Shown: positions 1 through 5,439 of the stretch, piece after piece
How the letters are laid out: each line of letters opens with the position of its first letter
Numbering within the stretch: position 1 is the first letter of the stretch
Assembly: GCA_036507955.1 (NCBI GenBank)
Contig: DATCIH010000193.1
Location: 1-7,883 of the forward strand
Length of the DNA: 7,883 nt
Source of the DNA: DATCIH01 sp036507955
GTDB taxonomy: Bacteria; Bacillota; Clostridia; Clostridiales; Clostridiaceae
Reading direction: 5' to 3'
Program-made: the position numbers and the translations under genes
Notes under the pieces: generated by a model
Database searches by the model: none
The model's input: only the letters and a program-made list of their open reading frames with translations
Told to the model about the DNA's origin: nothing

Positions 1-1
1 T

Positions 2-106
2 AAAATATTTGGCTATTGTTTACATAATGGTCATAGTAAACCTACTAATTCGGAATTCATCGCTGCAGCTGCAGATAAACTTAGAATGAGTTTGAAATTA
101 GCTTGA
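2..106 (+). CDS. C-terminal fragment of an unidentified protein
   Basis: The frame starting at base 2 is open from the window edge to TGA at 104-106 and gives 34 residues, ending in EFIAAAADKLRMSLKLA. The segment is helical and Ala/Leu-rich. A KP-x3-EFI-type stretch before a terminal helix is faintly like the tail of LysR-type substrate-binding domains, but this is too short to identify anything. It is the 3' end of a gene that begins outside the window. Its last 9 bases overlap the 3' end of the convergent transporter gene, leaving no room for a terminator between them. I do not recognise the protein. Confidence 0.55.
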   Translation, partial: KIFGYCLHNGHSKPTNSEFIAAAADKLRMSLKLA

Positions 107-1021
107 TTTTGTTGAGTTAGTGCCCCAAACTCCAAATATAATTAAAAATGATCCAATAAAATGATAATATTTAAAATTCTCTTTAAGTATAAGTACCCCT
201 GCTAAAATTGAAACTATGGTAGAGATATTTGCGAATACGGATGATTTAGAGGCTTCTATTTTAGATAGGGTATAATTGTTTAAAAAGAAAGCTACTATTG
301 AAGATAATATCCCCAAATAAATAATTGAGTATAAAAAGCTTGTATTTTTCAATAGTAAGATATATACACTCATGGACCCATCTTTTATATGGATTATTAA
401 GGACATAAGACTAAAAAACAAAGCTCCTGTACCCATCATAAAATAGGTGAGGAAAAAGGCGGAAAAGTATTTTGATAATTTTCTAGATATTATACAAAAA
501 ATAGCTGCAGACATAACTGCCCCTAGAAGAAGTATAGTACCTAAAGCATTGAAGCTGGAGGAACTTGAACTATTCATGATTACAATTAAAACTACTCCTC
601 CAACTGAAATCAATATAAAGATCCACTGAAGTAAAGGCACTTTTTCCTTCAATTTATAGGCACCTAGTAGAGTTACAGCAATAGGGATTAAAGCTATCAT
701 AAGACCAGCTTGCGAGGAAGAGGAGTATTTTATTCCATAGGTTTCAAAAGTGAAATAAGCTATTGGTTGCATTAAGGCTAAAAGAAAAATTTCCTTTAAT
801 GGTTTATTTTTAAAGTTATATGCCAAGAAATTCCCAAGCTTATCAATTCTAGATATGACAAGGATATTCATTACTATAAAAGCAAGTAAAAATCTATAGG
901 AAAGCAAGGTAAAGGGATCAATTAGATTTAGAGCCATTTTAGAAAACAAAAAGCTTAAGCCGAATATGCTGGAAGTTATTATAGCAGCCATATATGGTAA
1001 AAAAGTTCTTTTATTTTGCAT
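98..1021 (-). CDS. EamA/DMT-superfamily transporter, 10 membrane segments
   Basis: This 307-residue integral membrane protein has the size and layout of the drug/metabolite transporter superfamily (two EamA repeats of about five helices each, roughly residues 10-150 and 160-302). The N-terminal segment GLSFLFSKMAL followed by a proline and an arginine (DPFTLLSYRFLLAF) is the typical first-helix pair of an EamA repeat. A poly-Ser linker (about residues 150-157) separates the halves. The second repeat ends with a strongly hydrophobic helix, FIGSFLIIFGVWGT. The substrate cannot be told from sequence; exporters of amino acids or metabolites are usual in the family. ATG at 1021 is preceded by an AAAGGTAG-type ribosome binding site and a good sigma-A promoter at 1079-1107. 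The 3' end overlaps the convergent upstream gene by 9 bases. Confidence 0.9.
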   Translation of the reverse strand: MQNKRTFLPYMAAIITSSIFGLSFLFSKMALNLIDPFTLLSYRFLLAFIVMNILVISRIDKLGNFLAYNFKNKPLKEIFLLALMQPIAYFTFETYGIKYSSSSQAGLMIALIPIAVTLLGAYKLKEKVPLLQWIFILISVGGVVLIVIMNSSSSSSFNALGTILLLGAVMSAAIFCIISRKLSKYFSAFFLTYFMMGTGALFFSLMSLIIHIKDGSMSVYILLLKNTSFLYSIIYLGILSSIVAFFLNNYTLSKIEASKSSVFANISTIVSILAGVLILKENFKYYHFIGSFLIIFGVWGTNSTKSS

Positions 1022-1078
1022 TTTACACTACCTTTTCCTATGTATTTTTAATAACAGTATTTTTTTTACAATATAAAT

Positions 1079-1107
1079 ATTATAAAGTTTTAAGTTATAA
1101 GAATCAA
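1079..1107 (-). promoter_or_regulatory. Sigma-A promoter of the EamA transporter
   Basis: Read on the - strand there is TTGATT (1102-1107), a 17-base spacer and a perfect TATAAT (1079-1084), about 60 bases upstream of the transporter ATG. This is a near-consensus housekeeping promoter. Its -35 box directly abuts a candidate -35 box for the divergent + strand gene. Confidence 0.75.
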
Positions 1108-1135
1108 TTGTTTCTATTATAAAAATTCATATATT
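1108..1135 (+). promoter_or_regulatory. Candidate promoter of the small membrane protein gene
   Basis: TTGTTT (1108-1113), a 16-base spacer and TATATT (1130-1135) lie about 70 bases upstream of the ATG at 1207. The match is moderate, and the surrounding DNA is so AT-rich that chance hits are likely. It sits back to back with the transporter promoter, so the two genes may share one control region. No clear operator is visible. Confidence 0.35.
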
Positions 1136-1206
1136 TAACAGACATATAAAGAGTGTATTAAGACAAAATATGTTTATATCTAAAAAATATTATTTTGGAG
1201 GTTTAT

Positions 1207-1398
1207 ATGAAAGTTAAAGAAGGTCTTATTCCAACGATTTTGGGAACAGCTGTAACAGCTGCAGGTGCCTTATGGGATTCAAAAGAGATGAAAGCGCGAT
1301 CCAATAATGATATGATGCTTATGGTTGCAGCTGGAGTGGTAGGGTTTGGTATAGCGCATATACTACTTGGTTCAATAGATTTAATGCAGAAAAAATAA
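1207..1398 (+). CDS. Small two-helix membrane protein, function unknown
   Basis: This is a 63-residue protein. An N-terminal hydrophobic segment (IPTILGTAVTAAGALW, about residues 7-23) and a second one (MLMVAAGVVGFGIAHILLG, about 38-56) are joined by a charged loop (DSKEMKARSNND), and the tail is basic. Both segments are Gly/Ala-rich, as in closely packed helical hairpins. The start is taken as ATG 1207 because TTGGAGG (1195-1201) forms its ribosome binding site at a normal distance. A longer in-frame reading from TTG 1195 would begin inside that site. The gene is monocistronic: its own promoter region lies upstream and a strong terminator follows 14 bases after the stop. Proteins of this look are common in clostridia, but I know of no assigned function. 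Confidence 0.8.
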   Translation: MKVKEGLIPTILGTAVTAAGALWDSKEMKARSNNDMMLMVAAGVVGFGIAHILLGSIDLMQKK

Positions 1399-1412
1399 TT
1401 ACTTAAATTAGA

Positions 1413-1441
1413 GGCACACCTTTTGGTGGGCCCCTTTTTTT
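1413..1441 (+). terminator. Intrinsic terminator after the small membrane protein gene
   Basis: GGCACACC (1413-1420), a TTTT loop, and GGTGGGCC (1425-1432) form an 8-bp stem with one A-G mismatch, followed by CC and seven T (1435-1441). The layout is that of a rho-independent terminator. It shows that the following mutarotase-like gene needs its own promoter. Confidence 0.85.
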
Positions 1442-1499
1442 ATAAGTATGTCTATTTTCTAATCGTTTATGGAAACTTAAAAGTATATGACAATAATTA

Positions 1500-1508
1500 T
1501 GATATAAT
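1500..1508 (+). promoter_or_regulatory. Extended -10 promoter of the mutarotase-like gene
   Basis: TGATATAAT (TG-N-TATAAT) is a perfect extended -10 element 35 bases upstream of the TTG start at 1543 and downstream of the preceding terminator. No good -35 box lies at 16-18 bases, which extended -10 promoters can do without. Confidence 0.5.
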
Positions 1509-1542
1509 AAATCTTATTAAATATATTAATGGGGTGGGGAAT

Positions 1543-2415
1543 TTGACAAAAGAAAGCTATGTATTAGAGAATTCTAGACTTAAAGTAATTATTGATAAAC
1601 CAGGCTGTAATTATAAAGGTTCAAGGTTTGATCATTCAGGATTTATTAGAAGCATTGTTTTAGATGGCATTCATACCTTCTGCGTTCCAGAATCTTTAAA
1701 AGAAGGGGAGGGCTCTGGAGGCTTAGGGATATGCAATGAGTTTGGCATCTTCGATGCTATGGGATACACGGAGGCTAAGGTTGGGGAGTTTTATCCAAAG
1801 ATAGGTGTAGGGCTTATAAAAAAAGAAGATGATAAACCATATAATTTCTATATTCCTCATGAGTTTATTCCGTACATCATAAAAGTAGAAGAAAGTAGTA
1901 ACACACTAAGATTTTTTGAAGATGAAAAAATATGTGCTGGCTATGGGTTTTCTTTCATAAAAACCATTGAAATTGAAGATAACTTTTTAAAGATTAATTA
2001 TAATCTTACAAATTTAGGATCTAAAACAATTGAAACTCATGAATATTGTCATAATTTTTTTGGTATGGACAATAGTTTTGTTGGAGAAAATTATGAATTA
2101 AAATTCCCATTCCAAATAAGAGCAGAAAATGTTCCAGATATCCTTAAAATCAATGAAAATAAAATAATCTGGGGGGAGACTCCTAAGTCGGATTTCTATT
2201 GTAGGATAGAAGGATATTCAAAAGAAAAAGGTAATTCATGGGAACTAACATATAAGAAAAGTAATCTAAAAGTAAAAGAGTATGATGATTTTAAAGTAAA
2301 ACTTATAGCACTATGGGGCTCCGCTCATGTAATAAGTCCTGAGGTCTTTGTAGATATCAATATAAAAAGTGGAGAAAGTATGAAATGGAACAGGAAATAT
2401 GAATTTATTGTTTGA
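1543..2415 (+). CDS. Galactose-mutarotase-like (aldose 1-epimerase superfamily) protein
   Basis: The 290-residue protein is rich in beta strand. It opens with NSRLKVIIDKPG and the segment GSRFDHSGFIRSI, the typical beginning of mutarotase-fold proteins, in which strands lead into a turn near the sugar pocket. Centrally, THEYCHNFFGMD supplies a histidine pair where aldose epimerases carry catalytic histidines, and the C-terminal half continues in alternating strands (FPFQIRAENV, FVDINIKSGESMKWNRKYEF). Length fits the family (about 280-350). The likely role is anomer interconversion or binding of a hexose or sugar phosphate; the true substrate is unknown. TTG 1543 is chosen because GGGGTGGGGA (1531-1540) lies just upstream. 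An in-frame reading from 1423 would start inside the preceding terminator and add residues unlike the family. The gene appears monocistronic. Confidence 0.75.
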   Translation: MTKESYVLENSRLKVIIDKPGCNYKGSRFDHSGFIRSIVLDGIHTFCVPESLKEGEGSGGLGICNEFGIFDAMGYTEAKVGEFYPKIGVGLIKKEDDKPYNFYIPHEFIPYIIKVEESSNTLRFFEDEKICAGYGFSFIKTIEIEDNFLKINYNLTNLGSKTIETHEYCHNFFGMDNSFVGENYELKFPFQIRAENVPDILKINENKIIWGETPKSDFYCRIEGYSKEKGNSWELTYKKSNLKVKEYDDFKVKLIALWGSAHVISPEVFVDINIKSGESMKWNRKYEFIV

Positions 2416-2440
2416 TATAGAAGCATAAGTCTTTTCTTAT

Positions 2441-2478
2441 AATAAGAGTGACGCACCTAAAGATGCGTCACTCTTATT
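2441..2478. terminator. Perfect 15-bp hairpin between convergent genes
   Basis: The arms AATAAGAGTGACGCA (2441-2455) and TGCGTCACTCTTATT (2464-2478) are exact reverse complements around an 8-base loop. The hairpin lies between the 3' ends of the mutarotase-like gene (+) and the coat-like gene (-), so it can end or protect both transcripts. Neither side has a long T tract beyond the arm itself. Confidence 0.75.
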
Positions 2479-2493
2479 AGCTATCGGTGCAAG

Positions 2494-2898
2494 TTATTTC
2501 TGATACATCCACCAAGGCATTTGTTGTTTCATTTGATAAGGATTATATTGATGATATGGATGAGGGTAGAAATTATAATAAGGATTATAGTAAGGTCTCC
2601 GTCTGTACATATCAGATCTCTCATCATCAGAGCCACTTGACTCAAACTTTTCCATGTTTTGGCAACCCATTTGGCAGCAACCTTCCATTTGGTTTGGCAT
2701 TTGTTGCATCTGCATCATCTGCGGCATCTGTTGCATTTGTGGCATCATTTTGTCTTGCATATATGGGCAAGTATTATTGCCATGCATCTGCATTGACATA
2801 GGATAAAAACTCATATCTTCCTCTGAATGACTTTCAGATTTCCTATCTTCCTGAAAATCCTCAAAATTTTCCATGTCATCCCTTTCATCTCTATACAT
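2494..2898 (-). CDS. Met/Gln/Tyr-rich low-complexity protein, probable spore coat component
   Basis: The 134 residues fall into three blocks. An acidic N-terminus (about 1-30, many D/E/S) comes first. A central block (about 31-82) is made of Met-Gln-Pro units such as MMPQMQQMPQMMQMQQMP, with a CCQMGC cysteine cluster. The C-terminus (about 98-134) is rich in Tyr, Pro, His and Asn, including YYNPYYNFYPHPYHQYNPY, and ends MPWWMYQK. Such composition is typical of spore outer-layer proteins, where Tyr and Cys can be cross-linked; it shows no enzyme motif. A sigma-K-like -10 box and a GGAGG site (complement of 2905-2909) 6 bases before ATG 2898 support late mother-cell expression. The coat role is inferred from composition and promoter, not from a recognised family. 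Confidence 0.7.
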   Translation of the reverse strand: MYRDERDDMENFEDFQEDRKSESHSEEDMSFYPMSMQMHGNNTCPYMQDKMMPQMQQMPQMMQMQQMPNQMEGCCQMGCQNMEKFESSGSDDERSDMYRRRPYYNPYYNFYPHPYHQYNPYQMKQQMPWWMYQK

Positions 2899-2929
2899 TA
2901 TAAGCCTCCATAAAAATTATCTATGGTAA

Positions 2930-2938
2930 TAAGATATG
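2930..2938 (-). promoter_or_regulatory. Sigma-K-like -10 box upstream of the coat-like gene
   Basis: On the - strand CATATCTTA matches the sigma-K -10 consensus CATANNNTA exactly, about 32 bases upstream of the ATG. A convincing -35 AC at 16-17 bases is not seen, so the call rests on the -10 box, the position and the coat-like product. Confidence 0.45.
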
Positions 2939-2973
2939 AAAAGAAGTTACATCTGATACAACAAATTTTTAAC

Positions 2974-3330
2974 TTAATTTTTATTTTGTTCTGCACTCAC
3001 TTTTTCTTCTTCTATATTCTCATAAAATGCTTTAACTCCTAAGAACTCGCCTATCACAACTAAGTAATCACCTAAAATATTATCTCTACTACTTTGGCTA
3101 AGGGGACCTTCTACTTCTTGTGCCTCTAATGTTGCAGCAATTGCAATAAAAAAATCACCTAGTAACGAAAGTTTGCTTCCATTTATATCTAGCTTACTTG
3201 CTTCCGCCTCAAAGCTGTTATCAAGTTCTCCATGTTTTATTTTATCTGCAAGTATAGAAGCCTCTAAGACTAATAAGTCTCCAATAACAACTATTTGATT
3301 CCCTAAAATCTCGATTTTTCCTGGGTCCAT
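2974..3330 (-). CDS. Acidic protein with three internal LG-x4-IG repeats, function unknown
   Basis: This 118-residue protein has a unit repeated three times: ILGNQIVVIGDLLVLEASIL (about residues 8-27), LSLLGDFFIAIAATLEAQ (about 54-71) and ILGDYLVVIGEFLGVKAF (about 85-102). Each unit reads LG(N/D/E)-x4-I-(G/A)-x3-L and is predicted as an amphipathic or hydrophobic helix. Charged linkers separate the units and the tail is hydrophilic. There is no signal peptide or catalytic motif. Repetitive Firmicute proteins of similar pattern (I think of the DUF6944 type) exist, but that link is from memory. ATG 3330 is preferred over an in-frame GTG at 3339, because the ribosome binding site AGAGGTG includes that GTG and lies 6 bases before ATG 3330. 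The gene lies upstream of the coat-like gene on the same strand, 75 bases apart, and diverges from the 3436 operon. Confidence 0.7.
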   Translation of the reverse strand: MDPGKIEILGNQIVVIGDLLVLEASILADKIKHGELDNSFEAEASKLDINGSKLSLLGDFFIAIAATLEAQEVEGPLSQSSRDNILGDYLVVIGEFLGVKAFYENIEEEKVSAEQNKN

Positions 3331-3350
3331 AAATATCACCTCTTACACCT

Positions 3351-3379
3351 ATAATATAAAAATATTAAATATTAGTTAA
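3351..3379 (-). promoter_or_regulatory. Weak candidate promoter of the repeat protein gene
   Basis: On the - strand TTAACT (3374-3379), a 17-base spacer and TATTAT (3351-3356) lie 21 bases upstream of the ATG at 3330. The -35 match is poor and the DNA is very AT-rich. This same 105-base gap must also hold the promoter of the divergent + strand pair, for which I see no clear boxes. Confidence 0.3.
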
Positions 3380-3435
3380 CAAAATAGTATATTTTGCAAA
3401 AAAAATGTAACAATAAATTTAAAGGGGAGATAAGT

Positions 3436-3573
3436 ATGGAAATTACAAATAAAAAGAAGAATAGCATAAAAACAATACGAATAACGGAAGGTAAATATAG
3501 AATTAAAATTGCGGATATGGAAGATAAAACCGTGGCTTATGTTGAAATAAAGGATGAGGAGCAAAAAAAATGA
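3436..3573 (+). CDS. 45-residue charged protein, first gene of a two-gene unit
   Basis: ATG 3436 follows AAAGGGGAG, a strong ribosome binding site, and opens a 45-codon frame to TGA 3571-3573. The product starts MEITNKKKNSIKTIRITEGK and ends VEIKDEEQKK. It is very rich in Lys, Glu and Ile, with alternating beta-strand patterns (TIRITEGKYRIKIAD, VAYVEIKD), and looks like a small soluble beta protein. Its stop overlaps the start of the next gene as ATGA, and that gene's GAGGAG site is inside it, so the two are translationally coupled. The overlap and both ribosome binding sites argue that it is real despite its size. I do not recognise a family. Confidence 0.7.
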   Translation: MEITNKKKNSIKTIRITEGKYRIKIADMEDKTVAYVEIKDEEQKK

Positions 3574-3782
3574 ATTGGATTGCTTGGCCTTTTGAATTTA
3601 TATTTAAAAGTATAGAATTTATTTTTATTGTACTTGGAAGATTAACAGCAGTAATATTAGGATTTATATCCCTAGGCTTTGGTGTTTTTATGTCCAGACT
3701 TGGTACTATTTCTTTAATAATTGGGATATTGTTTTTATTATTTGGGTTTATGCTGATAATTAAAGGATTATTCTTTTTTTAG
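3570..3782 (+). CDS. 70-residue two-helix membrane protein
   Basis: The protein starts MNWIAWPFEFIFKSIEF and continues with two long hydrophobic segments (about residues 17-40, FIFIVLGRLTAVILGFISLGFGV; about 45-70, ILFLLFGFMLIIKGLFFF). An interfacial Trp/Phe-rich N-terminus precedes them and a short RLG turn lies between them. It should sit in the cytoplasmic membrane. GAGGAG (3556-3561) serves as the ribosome binding site, 8 bases before the ATG, and the start overlaps the preceding gene by 4 bases. The soluble 45-residue partner and this membrane protein probably act together. The family resembles small membrane proteins of unknown function seen across clostridia. Confidence 0.75.
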   Translation: MNWIAWPFEFIFKSIEFIFIVLGRLTAVILGFISLGFGVFMSRLGTISLIIGILFLLFGFMLIIKGLFFF

Positions 3783-3815
3783 GAACTTCAAATAGTTGAT
3801 AAAAATAATAACATA

Positions 3816-3849
3816 TAGTAACAGTCCATAACCTTTAGGGTTATTACTA
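3816..3849 (+). repeat. Interrupted palindrome at the left side of the IscB region
   Basis: ATAACC (3828-3833) pairs with GGTTAT (3839-3844) around a 5-base loop, and TAGTA (3816-3820) pairs with TACTA (3845-3849), leaving a one-sided 7-base bulge. There is no T tract, so it is a poor terminator for the preceding pair. A hairpin near the left end is expected for IS200/IS605-type elements, so this may mark the element's left end; the boundary itself is not determined. Confidence 0.4.
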
Positions 3850-3850
3850 A

Positions 3851-4085
3851 ATTATTTGATGTTCTCAAGTCTAAGTGAATGTAGGGTTGTGAAAATAATC
3901 TAGCATGATGAACTACGATTATATAAATGCTAAAGACATACCTTTAGATGTATTCATCAGTCTGAAGCTCTATGAATATTAAGGATGACCGACTACTAGG
4001 TTATGTAGTCAAACACCAAAAGTATATGTGCATTATATTGTCATTGACAAGAAGAAAAATTCTTCGCAGGAAAGGGTGGTCAGAG
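3851..4085 (+). ncRNA. Candidate omega RNA (HEARO-type) upstream of the IscB gene
   Basis: About 235 bases without a convincing gene lie directly 5' of the IscB frame, where this family encodes its guide-bearing omega RNA (Rfam HEARO). Seen in the sequence: ATTATTT (3851-3857) pairs with AAATAAT (3893-3899). TAGCAT (3901-3906) pairs with ATGCTA (3927-3932). GATGAA (3907-3912) pairs with TTCATC (3953-3958), which together with the previous stem forms an H-type pseudoknot. GACTAC (3991-3996) pairs with GTAGTC (4005-4010), and GAAGAA (4051-4056) with TTCTTC (4060-4065). A last hairpin, GGTCA/GAGG/TGACC (4078-4091), reaches into the nuclease start. Both ends are approximate. The guide would lie at the 5' end, taken from flanking DNA. 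Identity is inferred from position and folding, not from a covariance-model match. Confidence 0.6.
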
Positions 4086-5361
4086 GTGACCGAAATTATT
4101 GAAAGAAAAGAAGTTAAAGAATTAAAACCCAAAGAATATGCTTTCGTGATAGATATAAACGGTAGGAAATTAGCTCCAACTAACATTAATAAGGCATGGA
4201 TATTGATACGCAAACATAAGGCTATTCTTATATCAAAAAACCTGTAGTTATTCAAATTAAAAGAGAAATAAAAGATACGCAGCTAGATGAATCGGAGTAC
4301 ATTTGTGGTATTGATGATGGCTCAAAGCATATCGGTGTATCTATTGTTCAAAAGTGTAGTACTAAAACCAAGCCTATATTTAAAGGGACTATCGAGGAGC
4401 GTCAAGATGTTAAACATTTAATGGACGTAGAAGAGGTTACAGAAGGTATCATAGGGAACATAAAAGGTATAGAGAGGCTAGATTTGATAATAGGGCTAGC
4501 AGTAAAGCAAATAATAGAATTGCACCAAGTATTAAACAAAAACGGCAAGCTACTGTAAGAGTAATAAACAGACTTAATAAATATATTAATATTACAGAAT
4601 TTCATTTAGAGGATGTAGCTATCAATATAAGAGCGTTAACGCAGGGCCATAAATTATATAGATGGCAATATCAAAAATCTAATAGACTTGATGAAAATAT
4701 AAGGAAGGCAGTAATCTTTAGAGATAATTGCAAATGCATGGAATGTAAAAAGACTAATTGTGTACTCGAAGCCCATCACATAACTCCTAGAAGGTTAAAA
4801 GGTTCTAACACTATAAGTAATTTAATTACCTTATGTAGTAATTGTCATGATAAAACTGAAGGCACCGAAGAATTATTTATTAATAAATATCAATCAATGA
4901 TTAATAGTAAAAGTATAAGATTTGATTATGCCCAGCACGTAATGCAAGGTAAAAGTTATTTGAGAAATGAATTAAGTAAATTAGGTAACTTAATATTAAC
5001 TACTGGAGGAGATACAGCAAATAAAAGAATTGATTGGGATATCGAAAAATCTCATTCGAATGATGCAATTATTGTAACTGATTTACCTGTAAATCGTGAG
5101 AACTGTAATATAAAAGATTGGATTATTAAACCTATGAGAAAAAAGTCTAAAGCTAAGTCAGAGAATATATTTGGCTTTAAGCATAGGGATTTAATAAAAT
5201 ACACAAAGAAAAATGGTGAAAGTTATATTGGATATATTACAGCAATGTATCTAGAGAAGAAACAGTGTAATATAACTACAACTGAAGGGAAAATATTAAA
5301 AAGATATGGATTTAAATCTTTAGAATTAATTTGGAGATTTAATAAAATATATTGCTTTTAA
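4086..5361 (+). pseudogene. iscB: IscB-family RNA-guided nuclease (RuvC/HNH), broken by two -1 frame changes
   Basis: Joining three frames gives about 425 residues with every IscB block. Frame A (4086-4241) holds the N-terminal PLMP-like domain, YAFVIDINGRKLAPTN. Frame B (4241-4426) has RuvC-I, CGIDDGSKHIGVSIV, with its Asp at 4313. Frame C (4426-5361) has the Arg-rich bridge helix (RRGYRRYHREHKRYREARF), RuvC-II Glu (4609), HNH with CMEC, EAHHITP and LCSNCHD, RuvC-III KSHSNDAI (Asp 5062), and a C-terminal beta domain. All catalytic residues are kept. The first break is at A AAA AAC (4235-4241); the second is near 4426 in LMD/RRRGYRR. IscB is the IS200/IS605-associated ancestor type of Cas9, guided by an omega RNA. 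GTG 4086 is chosen for its AGGGTGG site; it lies in a hairpin. No TnpA is nearby. It is most likely a decaying copy. Confidence 0.85.
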
Positions 5362-5363
5362 AA

Positions 5364-5377
5364 TCGTATAAATACGA
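5364..5377 (+). repeat. Short palindrome just after the IscB stop
   Basis: TCGTA (5364-5368) and TACGA (5373-5377) form a 5-bp stem around TAAA, 2 bases after the nuclease stop codon. IS200/IS605-type elements carry a subterminal hairpin at the right end, so this may mark the end of the element. There is no T tract to make it a terminator. Confidence 0.35.
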
Positions 5378-5439
5378 ATATAAAACACATAGAGAGGAGT
5401 ATGGTTATATTTTATTATGATTTTTAGGAGGTGATTATT

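Noticed and set aside
447..629. 60-codon + strand frame inside the transporter gene
   Set aside because: It lies antisense to a well-supported membrane protein gene and has no ribosome binding site or recognisable features.
1423..1542. Upstream extension of the mutarotase-like protein from TTG 1423
   Set aside because: It would begin in the loop of the preceding terminator and has no ribosome binding site; TTG 1543 has one.
2487..2801. 104-codon + strand frame opposite the coat-like gene
   Set aside because: It is a shadow of the low-complexity Met/Gln codons on the other strand. It starts next to the hairpin with no binding site.
3376..3564. 62-codon - strand frame opposite the small two-gene operon
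   Set aside because: It is antisense to the coupled pair, rich in Phe/Ile only because of AT-rich antisense sequence, and lacks a ribosome binding site.
3972..4085. N-terminal extension of the IscB frame from ATG 3972
   Set aside because: No ribosome binding site precedes it, the extra residues do not look like IscB, and the stretch folds as part of the probable omega RNA. The family normally starts just before the FVIDxNG segment.
3816..4091. CRISPR array or riboswitch in the gap before the IscB gene
   Set aside because: There are no regularly spaced repeats and I recognise no known aptamer core. Position and stems fit an IscB guide RNA better.
4001..4605. Two - strand frames opposite the IscB gene (4001-4255 and 4402-4605)
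   Set aside because: Both are antisense to the nuclease coding frames, which show clear family motifs; neither has a start signal.
5401..5427. Eight-codon leader peptide before the Lys-rich ORF
   Set aside because: AGGAG is only one base from the ATG, and the frame is too short to judge. It is mentioned only as context for the odd start of the next ORF.
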